Assembly (NCBI GenBank): GCA_021158245.1
Contig: JAGGVB010000193.1
Span: 1 to 48,627, forward strand
Origin: a bacterium
GTDB lineage: Bacteria > Zhuqueibacterota > QNDG01
Direction: 5' to 3'
DNA: 48,627 bases
A program made the position numbers and the translations under genes. The notes beneath the pieces are model-generated. The model worked only from the letters and a program-made list of their open reading frames with translations. It ran no database searches and had not been told where the DNA came from. Of this stretch, positions 20,299 through 29,880 are shown in pieces (within the stretch, counting starts at the first letter, position 1; every line of letters begins with the position of its first letter).

Positions 20299-20949
20299 TT
20301 AATTGCTTCTCACCCAATAAAAAAGTGAGCCTATTATAGTAATTACTACAACTGAAACCACTGGTTCCAGCCATGAAAGTCTTCTTTTATTTGTTATAAA
20401 AATACCTTTTCCTATAATTCTGCCTTTTTGCTCAACAGCAGGTATTCTTGAAATACTGATAGTATCAGCACTTGTTTTTTCAAATTTTCTATTAAACAGG
20501 ATCTGCCCGGCCTTGTTGGCCATATTTAAATTCAAGTTTAGAATCACTTCCCTTTTACAACTTTTTGCCGAAAAATGTTTTCCTTTGCCTGTTTCTTTAT
20601 ATAGTACGGAAACATTAAGAACTATGAAAGAAATACTTTTATCATAATTATCATTTTTCTGAAAATTTACTCCATTTCCTCTTTTTACAAATCCGGCAGT
20701 AAGGCTGTTTTTAATAAAAGATGCAATTGGGCTTTTATCAGGTGATAACAGGCATATTTGCTCACTGCTGTTTAGCGGAATTTCCTGTGCAATTTGCTGA
20801 GCCATACTGTCTACAATATCAAGGTTCGTCTTAAACAACAAACCAGCATCTGCATTCCTGGAAACAAACAAGAGAATAAAAACCCATAATGCTATGCTTA
20901 ACAGGTTTTTCTTTAAATATACAACTAAAGATTTGACAACTTGTTCCAT
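20299..20949 (-). CDS. Unrecognised envelope protein with C-terminal membrane helix
   Basis: A 216-residue protein I do not recognise. A hydrophobic segment at about residues 17-35 is a signal peptide or anchor, and a second at about 195-214 (SWLEPVVSVVVITIIGSLFYW) closes the protein. Between them lies an alpha/beta stretch of about 150 residues with a strand-rich core (ISFIVLNVSVLYKE, REVILNLNLNM). The general plan, in which a soluble periplasmic domain would sit between two membrane segments, recalls FlgO/CsgG-like nucleotide-free domains, but I cannot prove this. It lies between the PorV-like gene and bamD, which points to an envelope role. Confidence 0.65.
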   Translation of the reverse strand: MEQVVKSLVVYLKKNLLSIALWVFILLFVSRNADAGLLFKTNLDIVDSMAQQIAQEIPLNSSEQICLLSPDKSPIASFIKNSLTAGFVKRGNGVNFQKNDNYDKSISFIVLNVSVLYKETGKGKHFSAKSCKREVILNLNLNMANKAGQILFNRKFEKTSADTISISRIPAVEQKGRIIGKGIFITNKRRLSWLEPVVSVVVITIIGSLFYWVRSN

Positions 20950-20986
20950 AATTTGTGTTAAACCTGATAAAATAATTCAGTATCCT

Positions 20987-22006
20987 TTAAATACGTAAAA
21001 CACATTGAGCGATATACCAGAAATTATTTAAGCCGTACTGTTTCTGCATTACAACCGCCAGGTCAAGAAGAAATTGAGGATGTTTAAAAACTCTTTCATT
21101 TGAGAATAGCGAATTCCAGTTAAACAGGCTAATTCCTGCAGAATAATTTTCAGCATCAGTATCTTTTTGGTAAAAAAAGCCTCCTCTCATTGTAAGATGT
21201 TCGAAAATATTTATTTCACATCCGAAATGAGGTTCTCGTATTGCTCCCTTGCTCTCTTCGCTTACATTTCTCACATCAAGAGAAAATGTAAATTTTTCAA
21301 ACGGTTTATATGAAAACCCCACATTAAGGGTTTCATCTGCAAACCTTTCAATGGCCATCCTGTCATTTTTAAATTGGTTTGGTAAATCTAAAAAGAATAA
21401 CCCAATCGTGATTTTATTGTGTGTTTTTAATCTTAGTCCGTATCTGTAACCCATTTTACGTATCGTCCGGCCGTCAACACTTCTTGTAAATAAATCACCT
21501 GCTATTCCTATCTGAACCTCGGGCGCCAAATCAACAGACATTCCGAATGTTGTATTCTGATTATTTTCATAATTATCACTTGAAAATATAGTCGGTCTCT
21601 CAAGTCTTTTGAAATTAAATAAAGATTCCTCTCCGAAAAGAATCCCAAACTGCACTCTCTTTAAAGAGAGTGTTATTCCCTTTAAAAAAAGACCTGTTGA
21701 GTTAATCCCGTGGAAATTTTTCAAATTATTATTATAAGCAATAAAAGGAGAAAATCCGTTTATAAAAAAAGATAATTTAACACCGTCATTTTTGCATTTT
21801 GCACTGAAAGATGCAGGATTAAAATCAAGTGAAGCCAAATCATCTTCAATTGAAACGAATGCTCCTCCCATACCAATAGATCTTGCCTTTACAGTGCTCA
21901 ATGTGGCAAGTTTATCTGTCTGGCTGTAAAGGTTCGGAATAAAGGCTGAGAATAAAAAAGAACAAACGAAAAAAATAAGCACAAACCGTCTTGGAATAAA
22001 ATTCAT
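20987..22006 (-). CDS. PorV/PorQ-type outer-membrane barrel protein
   Basis: A 339-residue protein with a signal peptide (to about residue 29, LYSQ) and the family opening TVKARSIGMGGAFVSIEDD followed by the FNPAS box, typical of the UPF0164/PorV-PorQ group of FadL-like barrels. The remaining sequence alternates polar and aromatic residues as in barrel strands. In Bacteroidota PorV shuttles T9SS cargo; whether this one does is unproven. The ATG overlaps the lnt stop by four bases (ATGA), so translation is probably coupled. Confidence 0.8.
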   Translation of the reverse strand: MNFIPRRFVLIFFVCSFLFSAFIPNLYSQTDKLATLSTVKARSIGMGGAFVSIEDDLASLDFNPASFSAKCKNDGVKLSFFINGFSPFIAYNNNLKNFHGINSTGLFLKGITLSLKRVQFGILFGEESLFNFKRLERPTIFSSDNYENNQNTTFGMSVDLAPEVQIGIAGDLFTRSVDGRTIRKMGYRYGLRLKTHNKITIGLFFLDLPNQFKNDRMAIERFADETLNVGFSYKPFEKFTFSLDVRNVSEESKGAIREPHFGCEINIFEHLTMRGGFFYQKDTDAENYSAGISLFNWNSLFSNERVFKHPQFLLDLAVVMQKQYGLNNFWYIAQCVLRI

Positions 22007-23535
22007 TTTTTAAGCAACTTTCCCGCATTCCCCAAAAATACTGATACTAATAAAATAAGAAGACTTATTATAAGAATAAAATTAGGAAAAATCAACCCAT
22101 GTTTTGTGAAAAAAGTTAATGACGTATTTGTTGAAATGTCATGTACAATAGTTGTTCTTGTATCTATAGATGATTTATCAACATATCTGCCATAAGGGTC
22201 AATAAATCCGGATATTCCTGTATTTGCGCAGCGGACAACCCACGCCCTGTTTTCAATTGCACGCAGTACAGCTATTCTTTCATGCTGAAACGGCCCTGAT
22301 GTTCTGCCGAACCATCCGTCATTTGTGATAATCACTAAAAACTGCGCACCCTTATTAAAAAATTTTCTGACAAGATCAGGGAAAATAGAATCAAAACAAA
22401 TAACTGTTCCGAATTTTATGCTGCTGTTTCCTTTACGCGGTATGAATGAAAATACAACTATTGAATCGCCAGCTGAGAAATCCCCTGTATCAAGATTAAG
22501 CTTATCTATTAATTTTCCAAAAAACGGAAGCGTCTCCCTGAATGGAACATACTCGGAGAAAGGGACAAGGTGCATTTTTGCGTAAGACAGCATTTTCATT
22601 ATCCCTGGCTTTATTAAAAATGCCGAATTATACGGGTGGCCCTTTCCGTTTTTATCCCATGAATAATCAGGCGCTCCGGTTAGCAGGGTTGAGTTCATGC
22701 TGTCAGTTATCAATCTTACCTGTTTCATTCTGGAAAATTTATATCTTATATAAAACGGCATTGCAGTTTCCGGCCATACAATCAGGTCAGGTTTTTGCCC
22801 TGCAACAGAAAAGCTTAAATCTTTATACACAACATAGTTGGAATCAATAAATGTTTTTGTCCATTTTTTGTACGGATCAATATTGCCCTGTACGAGAGCG
22901 ACCTTTATCTTTTTTTGTACGGGGATATTTTTATTCATCATAGTGAAATTGCCGTAGATCCACGGAATCAGGAATAAAAGCAGTGCAGCAGCAGAAGCAT
23001 ATATCTTCTTTTTCCTTTTAGCAGTCAATATAAAATAGATAAGAACATTTATCAGGATAACCCAGAATGTTACACCGTACATACCTGTAAAATGTGCAAA
23101 CTGGATAAATCTTGGAGAATATGTCTGAGTATATGCAATTGACTGCCATGTAAATCCAAACTCTCCCTTTGATTCAATTATCTCAATAGCTGTCCAGATA
23201 AAAGGAGCTGCAAACAGGCCGGCCTCCCCGACTTTTCCAACAATCCATTTCTGCAGCATAAAATAAAGAGCTGTAAATAGAGGCAGATAAAATAAAACAC
23301 CGAAAAACCCAGGTACTGTCGCCCATGAAATCCAGTATATTGTCCCTCCAACCCAGATTACACCTGATAAATATCCAATCCAGAATATATTTTTAATTGT
23401 TAGCCTGCTGTTATTTATCAGATTAAAAAACGGTATAAGTGAAGCAAAAGCAAGAAACCCCAAAGGAGAAGGAGGTGTAGCACCAATTAATAAAATTGAA
23501 AAAAGAAATATGTATAAAATTACATACTTTTTCAC
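22003..23535 (-). CDS. lnt: Apolipoprotein N-acyltransferase
   Basis: A 510-residue inner-membrane enzyme adding the third acyl chain to lipoproteins. About seven hydrophobic helices occupy residues 1-200, then a nitrilase domain with the catalytic Glu (VWPETAMPF), Lys (YAKMHLVPFSEYVP) and Cys (GTVICFDSIFPDLVR), and a last membrane helix near residue 485. The GTG start has AGGAG six bases upstream. Fits with the lipoprotein BamD nearby. Confidence 0.96.
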   Translation of the reverse strand: MKKYVILYIFLFSILLIGATPPSPLGFLAFASLIPFFNLINNSRLTIKNIFWIGYLSGVIWVGGTIYWISWATVPGFFGVLFYLPLFTALYFMLQKWIVGKVGEAGLFAAPFIWTAIEIIESKGEFGFTWQSIAYTQTYSPRFIQFAHFTGMYGVTFWVILINVLIYFILTAKRKKKIYASAAALLLFLIPWIYGNFTMMNKNIPVQKKIKVALVQGNIDPYKKWTKTFIDSNYVVYKDLSFSVAGQKPDLIVWPETAMPFYIRYKFSRMKQVRLITDSMNSTLLTGAPDYSWDKNGKGHPYNSAFLIKPGIMKMLSYAKMHLVPFSEYVPFRETLPFFGKLIDKLNLDTGDFSAGDSIVVFSFIPRKGNSSIKFGTVICFDSIFPDLVRKFFNKGAQFLVIITNDGWFGRTSGPFQHERIAVLRAIENRAWVVRCANTGISGFIDPYGRYVDKSSIDTRTTIVHDISTNTSLTFFTKHGLIFPNFILIISLLILLVSVFLGNAGKLLKK

Positions 23536-23544
23536 AAAATACTC

Positions 23545-23973
23545 CTACTTGGAACCGGTTTGCTCTAAATATGCAAGGTAACTCTGAAGAATAATTGTCG
23601 CTGCAATTTTATCGATTTTCTTTTTATCCCTGCTAGGTTTTTTATCCATAGCCTGCAAAGTTCTAATTGCCTGACGTGAGCTTAAACGTTCATCCCACAT
23701 AACAACATCTAAATTCAGAGACTTACGTATCATTGAAGCGAATCTCTCGGCTTCCGAAGCCATCTTACCTTTTTCACCCTTCATAGTAAGAGGAAGTCCA
23801 ATTACTATTTTACTTATCTCGAGTTCTTTAGATAATATCTTAAGCTTTTCAATAACCTGCACAATTTTTAAATTATACCAGGTATCAAAAGGCTGTGCTG
23901 TAATACCAAGAGGGTCGCTAACAGCAATACCGATTTTCTTTCTTCCGTAATCTATACAAATTATACGGCTCAA
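23545..23973 (-). CDS. ruvX: Putative Holliday junction resolvase RuvX/YqgF
   Basis: A 142-residue RNase H-fold nuclease. It shows IDYGRKKIGIAVSDPLG with the first acidic residue, VIGLPLTMKGEKG, and DERLSSRQA with the later acidic site, all diagnostic of YqgF. The family acts in 16S rRNA 5' maturation and possibly in junction resolution. Start is TTG with no strong ribosome site; it begins 12 bases after the HU gene, so re-initiation is plausible. Confidence 0.93.
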   Translation of the reverse strand: MSRIICIDYGRKKIGIAVSDPLGITAQPFDTWYNLKIVQVIEKLKILSKELEISKIVIGLPLTMKGEKGKMASEAERFASMIRKSLNLDVVMWDERLSSRQAIRTLQAMDKKPSRDKKKIDKIAATIILQSYLAYLEQTGSK

Positions 23974-23985
23974 ATTATCAAGACT

Positions 23986-24300
23986 CTATTCAATCGGCTG
24001 CTTTAGTACTTCTTTTAGAATCTTTCCGGCTTTAAAGTGAGTTTTTCTTCTTGCCGGAACATAAATAATTTGGCCTGTTTTCGGATTTCGCGCCTTTGGT
24101 TTGGGTTTTGTTTTTTTAACTTCAAACACACCGAAATCCCTGATCTCAATTCTGACTTCAGGATCAGCTTCTGCCATAAATTCTCTAAGCGCAGTAAAAA
24201 CACCGTCAACTATCTTCTCTGTTACATAGATACGTTCGTTAACAATCTTTGCAGTTCTCTTTGCAACATCTTTCTTGGTGATAGTGTCCAATTTCCCCAT
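23986..24300 (-). CDS. HU/IHF-family DNA-binding protein
   Basis: A 104-residue histone-like protein. KKDVAKRTAKIV forms the N-terminal helices; IRDFGVFEVKKTKPKPKARNPKTG is the beta-arm with the conserved R-N-P-x-T-G, and VPARRKTHFKAGKILKEVL closes it. Such dimers bend and compact DNA. It is a little longer than the 90-residue norm. The ATG has AAAGGAG six bases upstream. It lies between rsh and ruvX. Confidence 0.95.
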   Translation of the reverse strand: MGKLDTITKKDVAKRTAKIVNERIYVTEKIVDGVFTALREFMAEADPEVRIEIRDFGVFEVKKTKPKPKARNPKTGQIIYVPARRKTHFKAGKILKEVLKQPIE

Positions 24301-24335
24301 TGATGGCTCCTTTGTTTAATTAAACATAGACTGGA

Positions 24336-26555
24336 CTACTCATCGTTAGATGAATTGTCTCTTTCAACGGAAATTACTCCTTTTAACGAATTCAACTTTC
24401 TCTTGATTTTTGTCAGGTGTGAAAGATCTTTTACTTCAATCACCATTCGCACATGAATAATTTGATTTTTTGTTTCAAGATGTATTTGTACAATATCCGT
24501 ATTTAATGAAGATATTACTTCTGCAACATCTTTCATCAGATGTTTTCGCTCAGTAGAAAGAAGCCTTAATTGTACTAAAAACTGCTGCTGCTCAGTAGTG
24601 TCCCATGCAACATTAATATTTCTTTCAGGCTGATTCATCAGGTTTATTGCGTTTACGCAATCTCTTCGGTGAATAACAATACCCCTTCCCTTTGTAACAA
24701 AACCAGTGATTGGATCTCCCGGGACAGGCCTGCAGCAGGATGCAAAATTAATGAGAAGGTTATCAACGCCGTGCACACGAATCCCCTGATTTCCTCCTCT
24801 TGCTCTACTTACAAATTTTTCTAAAACATTTCTTTTCTCTCTCTGTTTCTGGGACTGTTTAAATTTTTCAGGTGCAATTTCTTTGATTAATTTATGTACA
24901 GATATATCACCCTGGCCGACATCTATGTACAGTTGCGATAAATTCGAGATTCCCAGCTTTTCAGCTGCATTAATCAGTTCTTTATTAGTCGGCTTAATCC
25001 TGTAGCGTTTAATTCCCTGCTCAATTATCTCTTTACCTATTTTGGCTGCTTCTTCAATCTGAGTTTCTTTCAGCCATCGTTTAATCTTGCTTTTTGCTTT
25101 TGATGTTTTTACAAAAGTAATCCAATCCTGACTTGGAGTCTGACTGTCCGAAGTCAGTATTTCCACAGTGTCACCGCTTTTCAATTCAGCGTTCAATGGT
25201 ATGATTTTACCATTGACCTTGGCACCGAGGCAGTGCATTCCTATGTCAGTGTGAATTTCAAAAGCAAAATCAACCGGTGTTGATCCGATTGGAAGTTTAA
25301 TCAGATCTCCTTTTGGAGTAAAAACAAATGCTTCTGATTGGAAAAGATTGGTTTTTAATATATCCATATACTCTTCCGCATTCAGATGATCTTCTTCAAG
25401 ATCAATCATTTCACGAAGCCACGAACTGTATTTATCTATTTCGTCTTCCGATTTCTTTCCTTCTTTGTACTTCCAGTGAGCTGCAATACCTATCTCAGCA
25501 ACACGATGCATCTCCTCAGTCCTTATCTGAATTTCTACTATATTTCCACCGGGACCGATCACAGTTGTATGCAGGGATTGATACATGTTTAACTTAGGGA
25601 TTGCTATATAGTCTTTAAACCTGTCGTGAAGAGGGGTATACAGATTGTGGACAACTCCAAGAGCAAAATAGCAGGCATCAATCTCCTTAAGGATGATACG
25701 TATGGCAAGCAGATCATACACCTCTTCAAAAGATCTGTTTTTATACTTGATCTTCCTGAAGATTGAATACAGACTTTTAACCCTGCCTTGTATCTTGGCT
25801 TCAATTTTGACTTTTTCAAGCTCTGTGATTATAGGAGCCACAACTTTTTGAACGTATTCATCTCTTAACGCGGTTCTCTCTTCGACCTTTTTTCTTATAT
25901 TTGCATAATCCTCAGGTTCAAGATATTTAAACGAAAGATCATCAAATTCCCATTTGATTTTTGCTATTCCAAACCTATGGGCAAGAGGAGCATAGACTTC
26001 CCTTGTTTCCAGTGCAATACGATGAGCTTTTTTTTCAGGAAGATATTGAAGAGTACGCATATTATGAAGCCGGTCTGCAAATTTGATAAAAATAACCCGA
26101 AGGTCTTCTATCATTGAAAAAATCATTTTTCTGAAATTTTCAGCCTGCTTTTCAACAGCACTTTTAAATTTAAGTTCGCTTATTTTTGTAACGCCGTCAA
26201 CTAACTGAGCGATCTCAAACCCGAATGTATCTTTTACTATTTCAATTGTAACGCCTGTATCTTCTACAACATCATGCAGAAGCCCTGCTGCAATTGTCGC
26301 ATCATCCATTCTAAGTTCAGATAAAATTCTTGCTGTCTCAATACAGTGAACAATATAATGTTCACCTGATTTCCTCATCTGATTTTTATGTGCTTCCAAA
26401 GCAAATACAAATGCCTTTTTTAGAAGAATCAGGTTGGGATTTTGATGATAACTTCGTATTTGAGTTATAATTTTACCGAATTCGCGCTTATACTTTTTTT
26501 TATAATCGTCAAAATCGATTCTCTGTTCGGAAATTTTTGTTGCTGCTGTAGACAT
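24336..26555 (-). CDS. RelA/SpoT-family (p)ppGpp synthetase/hydrolase
   Basis: A 739-residue stringent-response enzyme. The hydrolase HD domain (about 45-200) keeps metal-binding residues in HYIVHCIETARIL and GLLHDVVEDTGV. The synthetase domain (about 240-350) has GRVKSLYSIFRKIK and DYIAIPKLNMYQSLHTTV. TGS (about 400-460), helical/zinc-finger-like (FASCCRPVPGDPI) and ACT (about 665-735) domains follow, as in full-length Rel. Both active sites look intact, so a bifunctional enzyme is likely. It starts two bases after the dnaB stop. Confidence 0.97.
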   Translation of the reverse strand: MSTAATKISEQRIDFDDYKKKYKREFGKIITQIRSYHQNPNLILLKKAFVFALEAHKNQMRKSGEHYIVHCIETARILSELRMDDATIAAGLLHDVVEDTGVTIEIVKDTFGFEIAQLVDGVTKISELKFKSAVEKQAENFRKMIFSMIEDLRVIFIKFADRLHNMRTLQYLPEKKAHRIALETREVYAPLAHRFGIAKIKWEFDDLSFKYLEPEDYANIRKKVEERTALRDEYVQKVVAPIITELEKVKIEAKIQGRVKSLYSIFRKIKYKNRSFEEVYDLLAIRIILKEIDACYFALGVVHNLYTPLHDRFKDYIAIPKLNMYQSLHTTVIGPGGNIVEIQIRTEEMHRVAEIGIAAHWKYKEGKKSEDEIDKYSSWLREMIDLEEDHLNAEEYMDILKTNLFQSEAFVFTPKGDLIKLPIGSTPVDFAFEIHTDIGMHCLGAKVNGKIIPLNAELKSGDTVEILTSDSQTPSQDWITFVKTSKAKSKIKRWLKETQIEEAAKIGKEIIEQGIKRYRIKPTNKELINAAEKLGISNLSQLYIDVGQGDISVHKLIKEIAPEKFKQSQKQREKRNVLEKFVSRARGGNQGIRVHGVDNLLINFASCCRPVPGDPITGFVTKGRGIVIHRRDCVNAINLMNQPERNINVAWDTTEQQQFLVQLRLLSTERKHLMKDVAEVISSLNTDIVQIHLETKNQIIHVRMVIEVKDLSHLTKIKRKLNSLKGVISVERDNSSNDE

Positions 26556-26557
26556 AA

Positions 26558-27967
26558 TCAGAACGGTACCGCACTTTCTTCGTCGTCAAATGCTGCATTT
26601 TCAAAAGTAGCCCATTTTTTTATAAAATTCAAAACAACGGTTCCCACCGGACCGTTTCTCTGTTTGCCGATTATTATTTCTGACCTGCCTTCCATGTCCT
26701 TCTGCTGTGTTTCCTCTCTTGACATGTAAAATTCAGGCCTGTATACAAAAAGAACAACATCAGCGTCCTGTTCAATTGCTCCTGACTCACGAAGATCAGA
26801 TAACATGGGCCTTTTGTCTCCTCCTCGTGTTTCAACGGCTCTGGAAAGCTGTGAAAGAGCCACAACAGGTACGTCAAGTTCTTTTGATAAGGCTTTTAAT
26901 GACCGTGAAATAACAGATATCTCCTGCTGCCTGCTTTCAACGTTTCTCGGCCCCTGCATAAGCTGTAAATAGTCAATAACCACCATACCTATATCAGCTT
27001 CTTTTTTCAATCTTCTTGCCTTTGCACGGAGCTCAAGTACGCTTAATCCGGGTGTATCATCAACAAAAATAGGGAGCTCTGCTACTTTGCCGGAAAAAAT
27101 ACCTATTTGCCTCCACTCTTCTTTGGACATCCGTCCTGTCCTTACCGAATGTGCATCTATTCTTGCTTCAGCAGACAGGAGCCTCATTGCAAGCTGGTCA
27201 CTTGACATCTCAAGACTGAAAAATCCTACAGGCACACCTTCACTTGCTGCATATTTTGCAATATTCAGGCTAAATGCGGTTTTTCCCATTGAAGGCCTTC
27301 CTGCAATAATCACAAGTTCCGATGGCTGGAATCCTGAAGTGTATTCATCTAATTTGGCAAACCCTGTAGGAACTCCGGTTACACTGCCCTTTCTTTTGTG
27401 GAGCTTATCTATCTTTCTCATTGTTTCATGCATTATTTCCTTGATACCCTGATAGCTCTTTCTTATCTGGTTATCAGAAATGCCGAAAATCCTCTGTTCG
27501 GATTTATCAAGAATTTCGTACACATCATACTGCGCCTCATAGGAATCCCGTGCAATATTCGCTGATTCCTGTATGAGTTTTCGCAGCAAGTACTTCTGAT
27601 GAACTATCTTTGCATGAAAAGCAACATTGGCAGAAGAAGGGACAGATTCCGAAAGCTCAGTAAGATAATATGCTCCACCTACATCATCTAAGATTTTTTT
27701 TATTTTAAGTGTCTCAGCAAGAGTTATCACATCAACAGGTTCATTTTTTTCGTATAACTCTATACAGCATGAAAATATTTTCTGGTGCGCGGTTTTATAA
27801 AACGATTCAGGGTTAAGAATTTCTATTAACTTACCTATACAATCATTATCAAGCAGCATTGATCCGAGTACAGCTTCCTCAGCTTCTATTGATTGAGGCG
27901 GAATTCTGTCAAAAACAGTACTATTGTCTTCTTTTTTCTTATTGGCTATTTTCCTGGTTCCTGCCAT
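26558..27967 (-). CDS. dnaB: Replicative DNA helicase DnaB
   Basis: A 469-residue hexameric helicase. The N-terminal helical domain starts at PPQSIEAEEAVLGSMLLD. The RecA-like core has Walker A GRPSMGKTAFSLN, the Walker B region MVVIDYLQLM, and the late motifs QLSRAVE and LRESGAIEQDADVV. No intein or insertion is present. The ATG is inside the last 22 bases of the udg gene, with GGAG about ten bases before it. Confidence 0.97.
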   Translation of the reverse strand: MAGTRKIANKKKEDNSTVFDRIPPQSIEAEEAVLGSMLLDNDCIGKLIEILNPESFYKTAHQKIFSCCIELYEKNEPVDVITLAETLKIKKILDDVGGAYYLTELSESVPSSANVAFHAKIVHQKYLLRKLIQESANIARDSYEAQYDVYEILDKSEQRIFGISDNQIRKSYQGIKEIMHETMRKIDKLHKRKGSVTGVPTGFAKLDEYTSGFQPSELVIIAGRPSMGKTAFSLNIAKYAASEGVPVGFFSLEMSSDQLAMRLLSAEARIDAHSVRTGRMSKEEWRQIGIFSGKVAELPIFVDDTPGLSVLELRAKARRLKKEADIGMVVIDYLQLMQGPRNVESRQQEISVISRSLKALSKELDVPVVALSQLSRAVETRGGDKRPMLSDLRESGAIEQDADVVLFVYRPEFYMSREETQQKDMEGRSEIIIGKQRNGPVGTVVLNFIKKWATFENAAFDDEESAVPF

Positions 27968-28668
27968 AAAGGCTTATCTCCGATAATTGCATCGTATTTC
28001 TTCCTCAGTTTTTTCACATCATCCCATACGGAATATTTTTTCCCATTGTCTCTTAAAAGTGCTGCAGGATGATATGTAACAAAAACAGGTATCCCATTGA
28101 ATTCATGTATCTCTTTTCTGAGATTACCAAGGGTTGTATCTTTTTTAAGAATCGTATTAGCTGCAACACGTCCGAGAGCCAGAATAATTCCGGGATTTAT
28201 TGCCGCTATCTGCATTTCCAGAAATTTAAAACATTTTTCAACCTCTTCAGGTTTCGGATCCCTGTTTTCAGGAGGCCTGCATTTCAGTATATTACACACA
28301 TATACTTCATCTCTTGAAAAGCCTATAGCTCCTAATATTTTATTAAGAAGATTGCCTGCTTTACCTACAAAAGGTTCTCCTGTAAGATCTTCCTCTCTGC
28401 CCGGGGCTTCTCCGATAAGGAGAAGCTTTGCTTTTTCACTGCCGCCTCCGAAAACTTTTTTATTGACGGTTCTATGGAGAGAGCATTTTCGGCATTGTTC
28501 AACTTGTTTTTTTATTTCATTAAGAACATTTTTATTTTGAGAATAAAAGATATTATCTAATAGATCCGGATTATCAAGAACAATATCGTTTCCGTATATC
28601 TCTTTCTGACAAGAAAGATAATCCGTAAAAAGGGCCTTAATATTCCGGCTTTCTTCACCAATTGACAA
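27946..28668 (-). CDS. Family 4 uracil-DNA glycosylase
   Basis: A 240-residue UDG. It has the cysteine-rich opening CRKCSLHRT, the active-site GEAPGREEDLTGEPFVGKAG, NILKCRPPENRDP with further cluster cysteines, and the late motif VTYHPAALLRD. Family 4 enzymes carry a 4Fe-4S cluster and remove uracil from DNA. Four candidate cysteine ligands are visible. Start is TTG with GGTGG five bases upstream; no ATG is nearby. It follows coaBC after nine bases. Confidence 0.93.
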   Translation of the reverse strand: MSIGEESRNIKALFTDYLSCQKEIYGNDIVLDNPDLLDNIFYSQNKNVLNEIKKQVEQCRKCSLHRTVNKKVFGGGSEKAKLLLIGEAPGREEDLTGEPFVGKAGNLLNKILGAIGFSRDEVYVCNILKCRPPENRDPKPEEVEKCFKFLEMQIAAINPGIILALGRVAANTILKKDTTLGNLRKEIHEFNGIPVFVTYHPAALLRDNGKKYSVWDDVKKLRKKYDAIIGDKPLWQEPGK

Positions 28669-28677
28669 TTTTCCACC

Positions 28678-29877
28678 TTACAAGAGATTTTCGATCCTGT
28701 CTAATAATTTATCTGCAACTTGCCATTTTTGCAATAAAGGCAATTTTTCTGATTTCCCATCTCTATAAAAAATAGTAATTAAATTTGTTTCCCCACCGAA
28801 ACCTGCACCCTCATCAAAAAGATTGTTAAGACAGATCATGTCAAGGCCTTTTTCCCTTAATTTCTTCAAGGCAGATTCCTCGCCATTCTCTGTTTCCATT
28901 GCAAATCCAACTACAATATCCGGCTTCCCCCCTTTTGCCACATTGAGCAGGATATCGCTGTTTTTTCGAAGTTTAAGAGTAAATTCACCCTCTTTTTTAA
29001 TTTTTTGTTCTTTTTTTATTTCAGGGCGAAAATCTGAAACAGCGGCAGCCATTATCAAAATATCTGATTCGGAAGCTCTTTTGACAATTTCGCTATTCAT
29101 TTCTTCTGCAGTAGTAACATCTATCCTCTTAACACCAAAATGGTGTTTTAAATGTACAGGCCCTGAAACGAGGGTTACGTCAGCGCCTCTTAAAAATGCT
29201 GCTTCTGCAACAGCATAGCCCATTTTGCCACTCGAATGGTTTGATATAAACCTCACAGGATCAATTGGTTCAAGAGTCGGCCCTGCAGAAACAAGAACCT
29301 TCTTTCCTTTCAGTGAATCTTTTCCAAGCAGAATACTTGTAACTTCGTTGAGTATTCTGTTAAAATCCGCCAGGCGTCCGGGCCCCATAGCGCCGCTTGC
29401 AAGAGGGCCTTCTTCTGTAGGTATAAATTTATATCCTGATTTCTCCAGCTTTCGGCAATTATCAAGATATATTGGATTCTGCACCATCTGATAATCCATT
29501 GCCGGGGCAATAATAACCGGGGCCCTTGAAGCCATAACAAGTGTTGTCAAAAAATCATCCGCAATCCCTGATGCAATTTTACCAATTATATTTGCTGTTG
29601 CAGGCGCAATTAATATTACATCAGCCCATTCGGCAATAGATATATGTCTTGTTTTTATTGTTTTATTTTCAGGGAAAAGTTCTTTTATAACTTCATTTCC
29701 CGATAATGTCTCAAATGTTAATGAAGAGACAAATTTTAAAGCATTTCGGGTCATTACAACCTTGACATCACTGCCTTCTTTTTTAAGCATTCGCACAATA
29801 TCACATGCTTTATAAGCAGCAATGCTTCCTGTTACTCCGACAACAATTCTTCTGTTTTCAAGTTTACTATCAGACAA
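28678..29877 (-). CDS. coaBC: Bifunctional phosphopantothenoylcysteine decarboxylase/synthetase
   Basis: A 399-residue fusion enzyme for two coenzyme A steps. The N-terminal CoaC flavin domain (about 1-180) has VTGSIAAYKACDIVR, the catalytic His in TRHISIAEWAD, and PAMDYQM. The C-terminal CoaB domain (about 185-399) starts with SAGPTLEPIDPVRFISN and HSSGKMGYAVAEAA. Start is a TTG three bases after the rpoZ stop; no alternative start exists before the flavodoxin-like fold. The order yicC-gmk-rpoZ-coaBC is widely conserved. Confidence 0.96.
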   Translation of the reverse strand: MSDSKLENRRIVVGVTGSIAAYKACDIVRMLKKEGSDVKVVMTRNALKFVSSLTFETLSGNEVIKELFPENKTIKTRHISIAEWADVILIAPATANIIGKIASGIADDFLTTLVMASRAPVIIAPAMDYQMVQNPIYLDNCRKLEKSGYKFIPTEEGPLASGAMGPGRLADFNRILNEVTSILLGKDSLKGKKVLVSAGPTLEPIDPVRFISNHSSGKMGYAVAEAAFLRGADVTLVSGPVHLKHHFGVKRIDVTTAEEMNSEIVKRASESDILIMAAAVSDFRPEIKKEQKIKKEGEFTLKLRKNSDILLNVAKGGKPDIVVGFAMETENGEESALKKLREKGLDMICLNNLFDEGAGFGGETNLITIFYRDGKSEKLPLLQKWQVADKLLDRIENLL

Positions 29878-29880
29878 AAG

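Noticed and set aside
20279-20374. Upstream extension of bamD
   Set aside because: It would hide the lipoprotein signal; the ATG at 20278 gives a proper lipobox.
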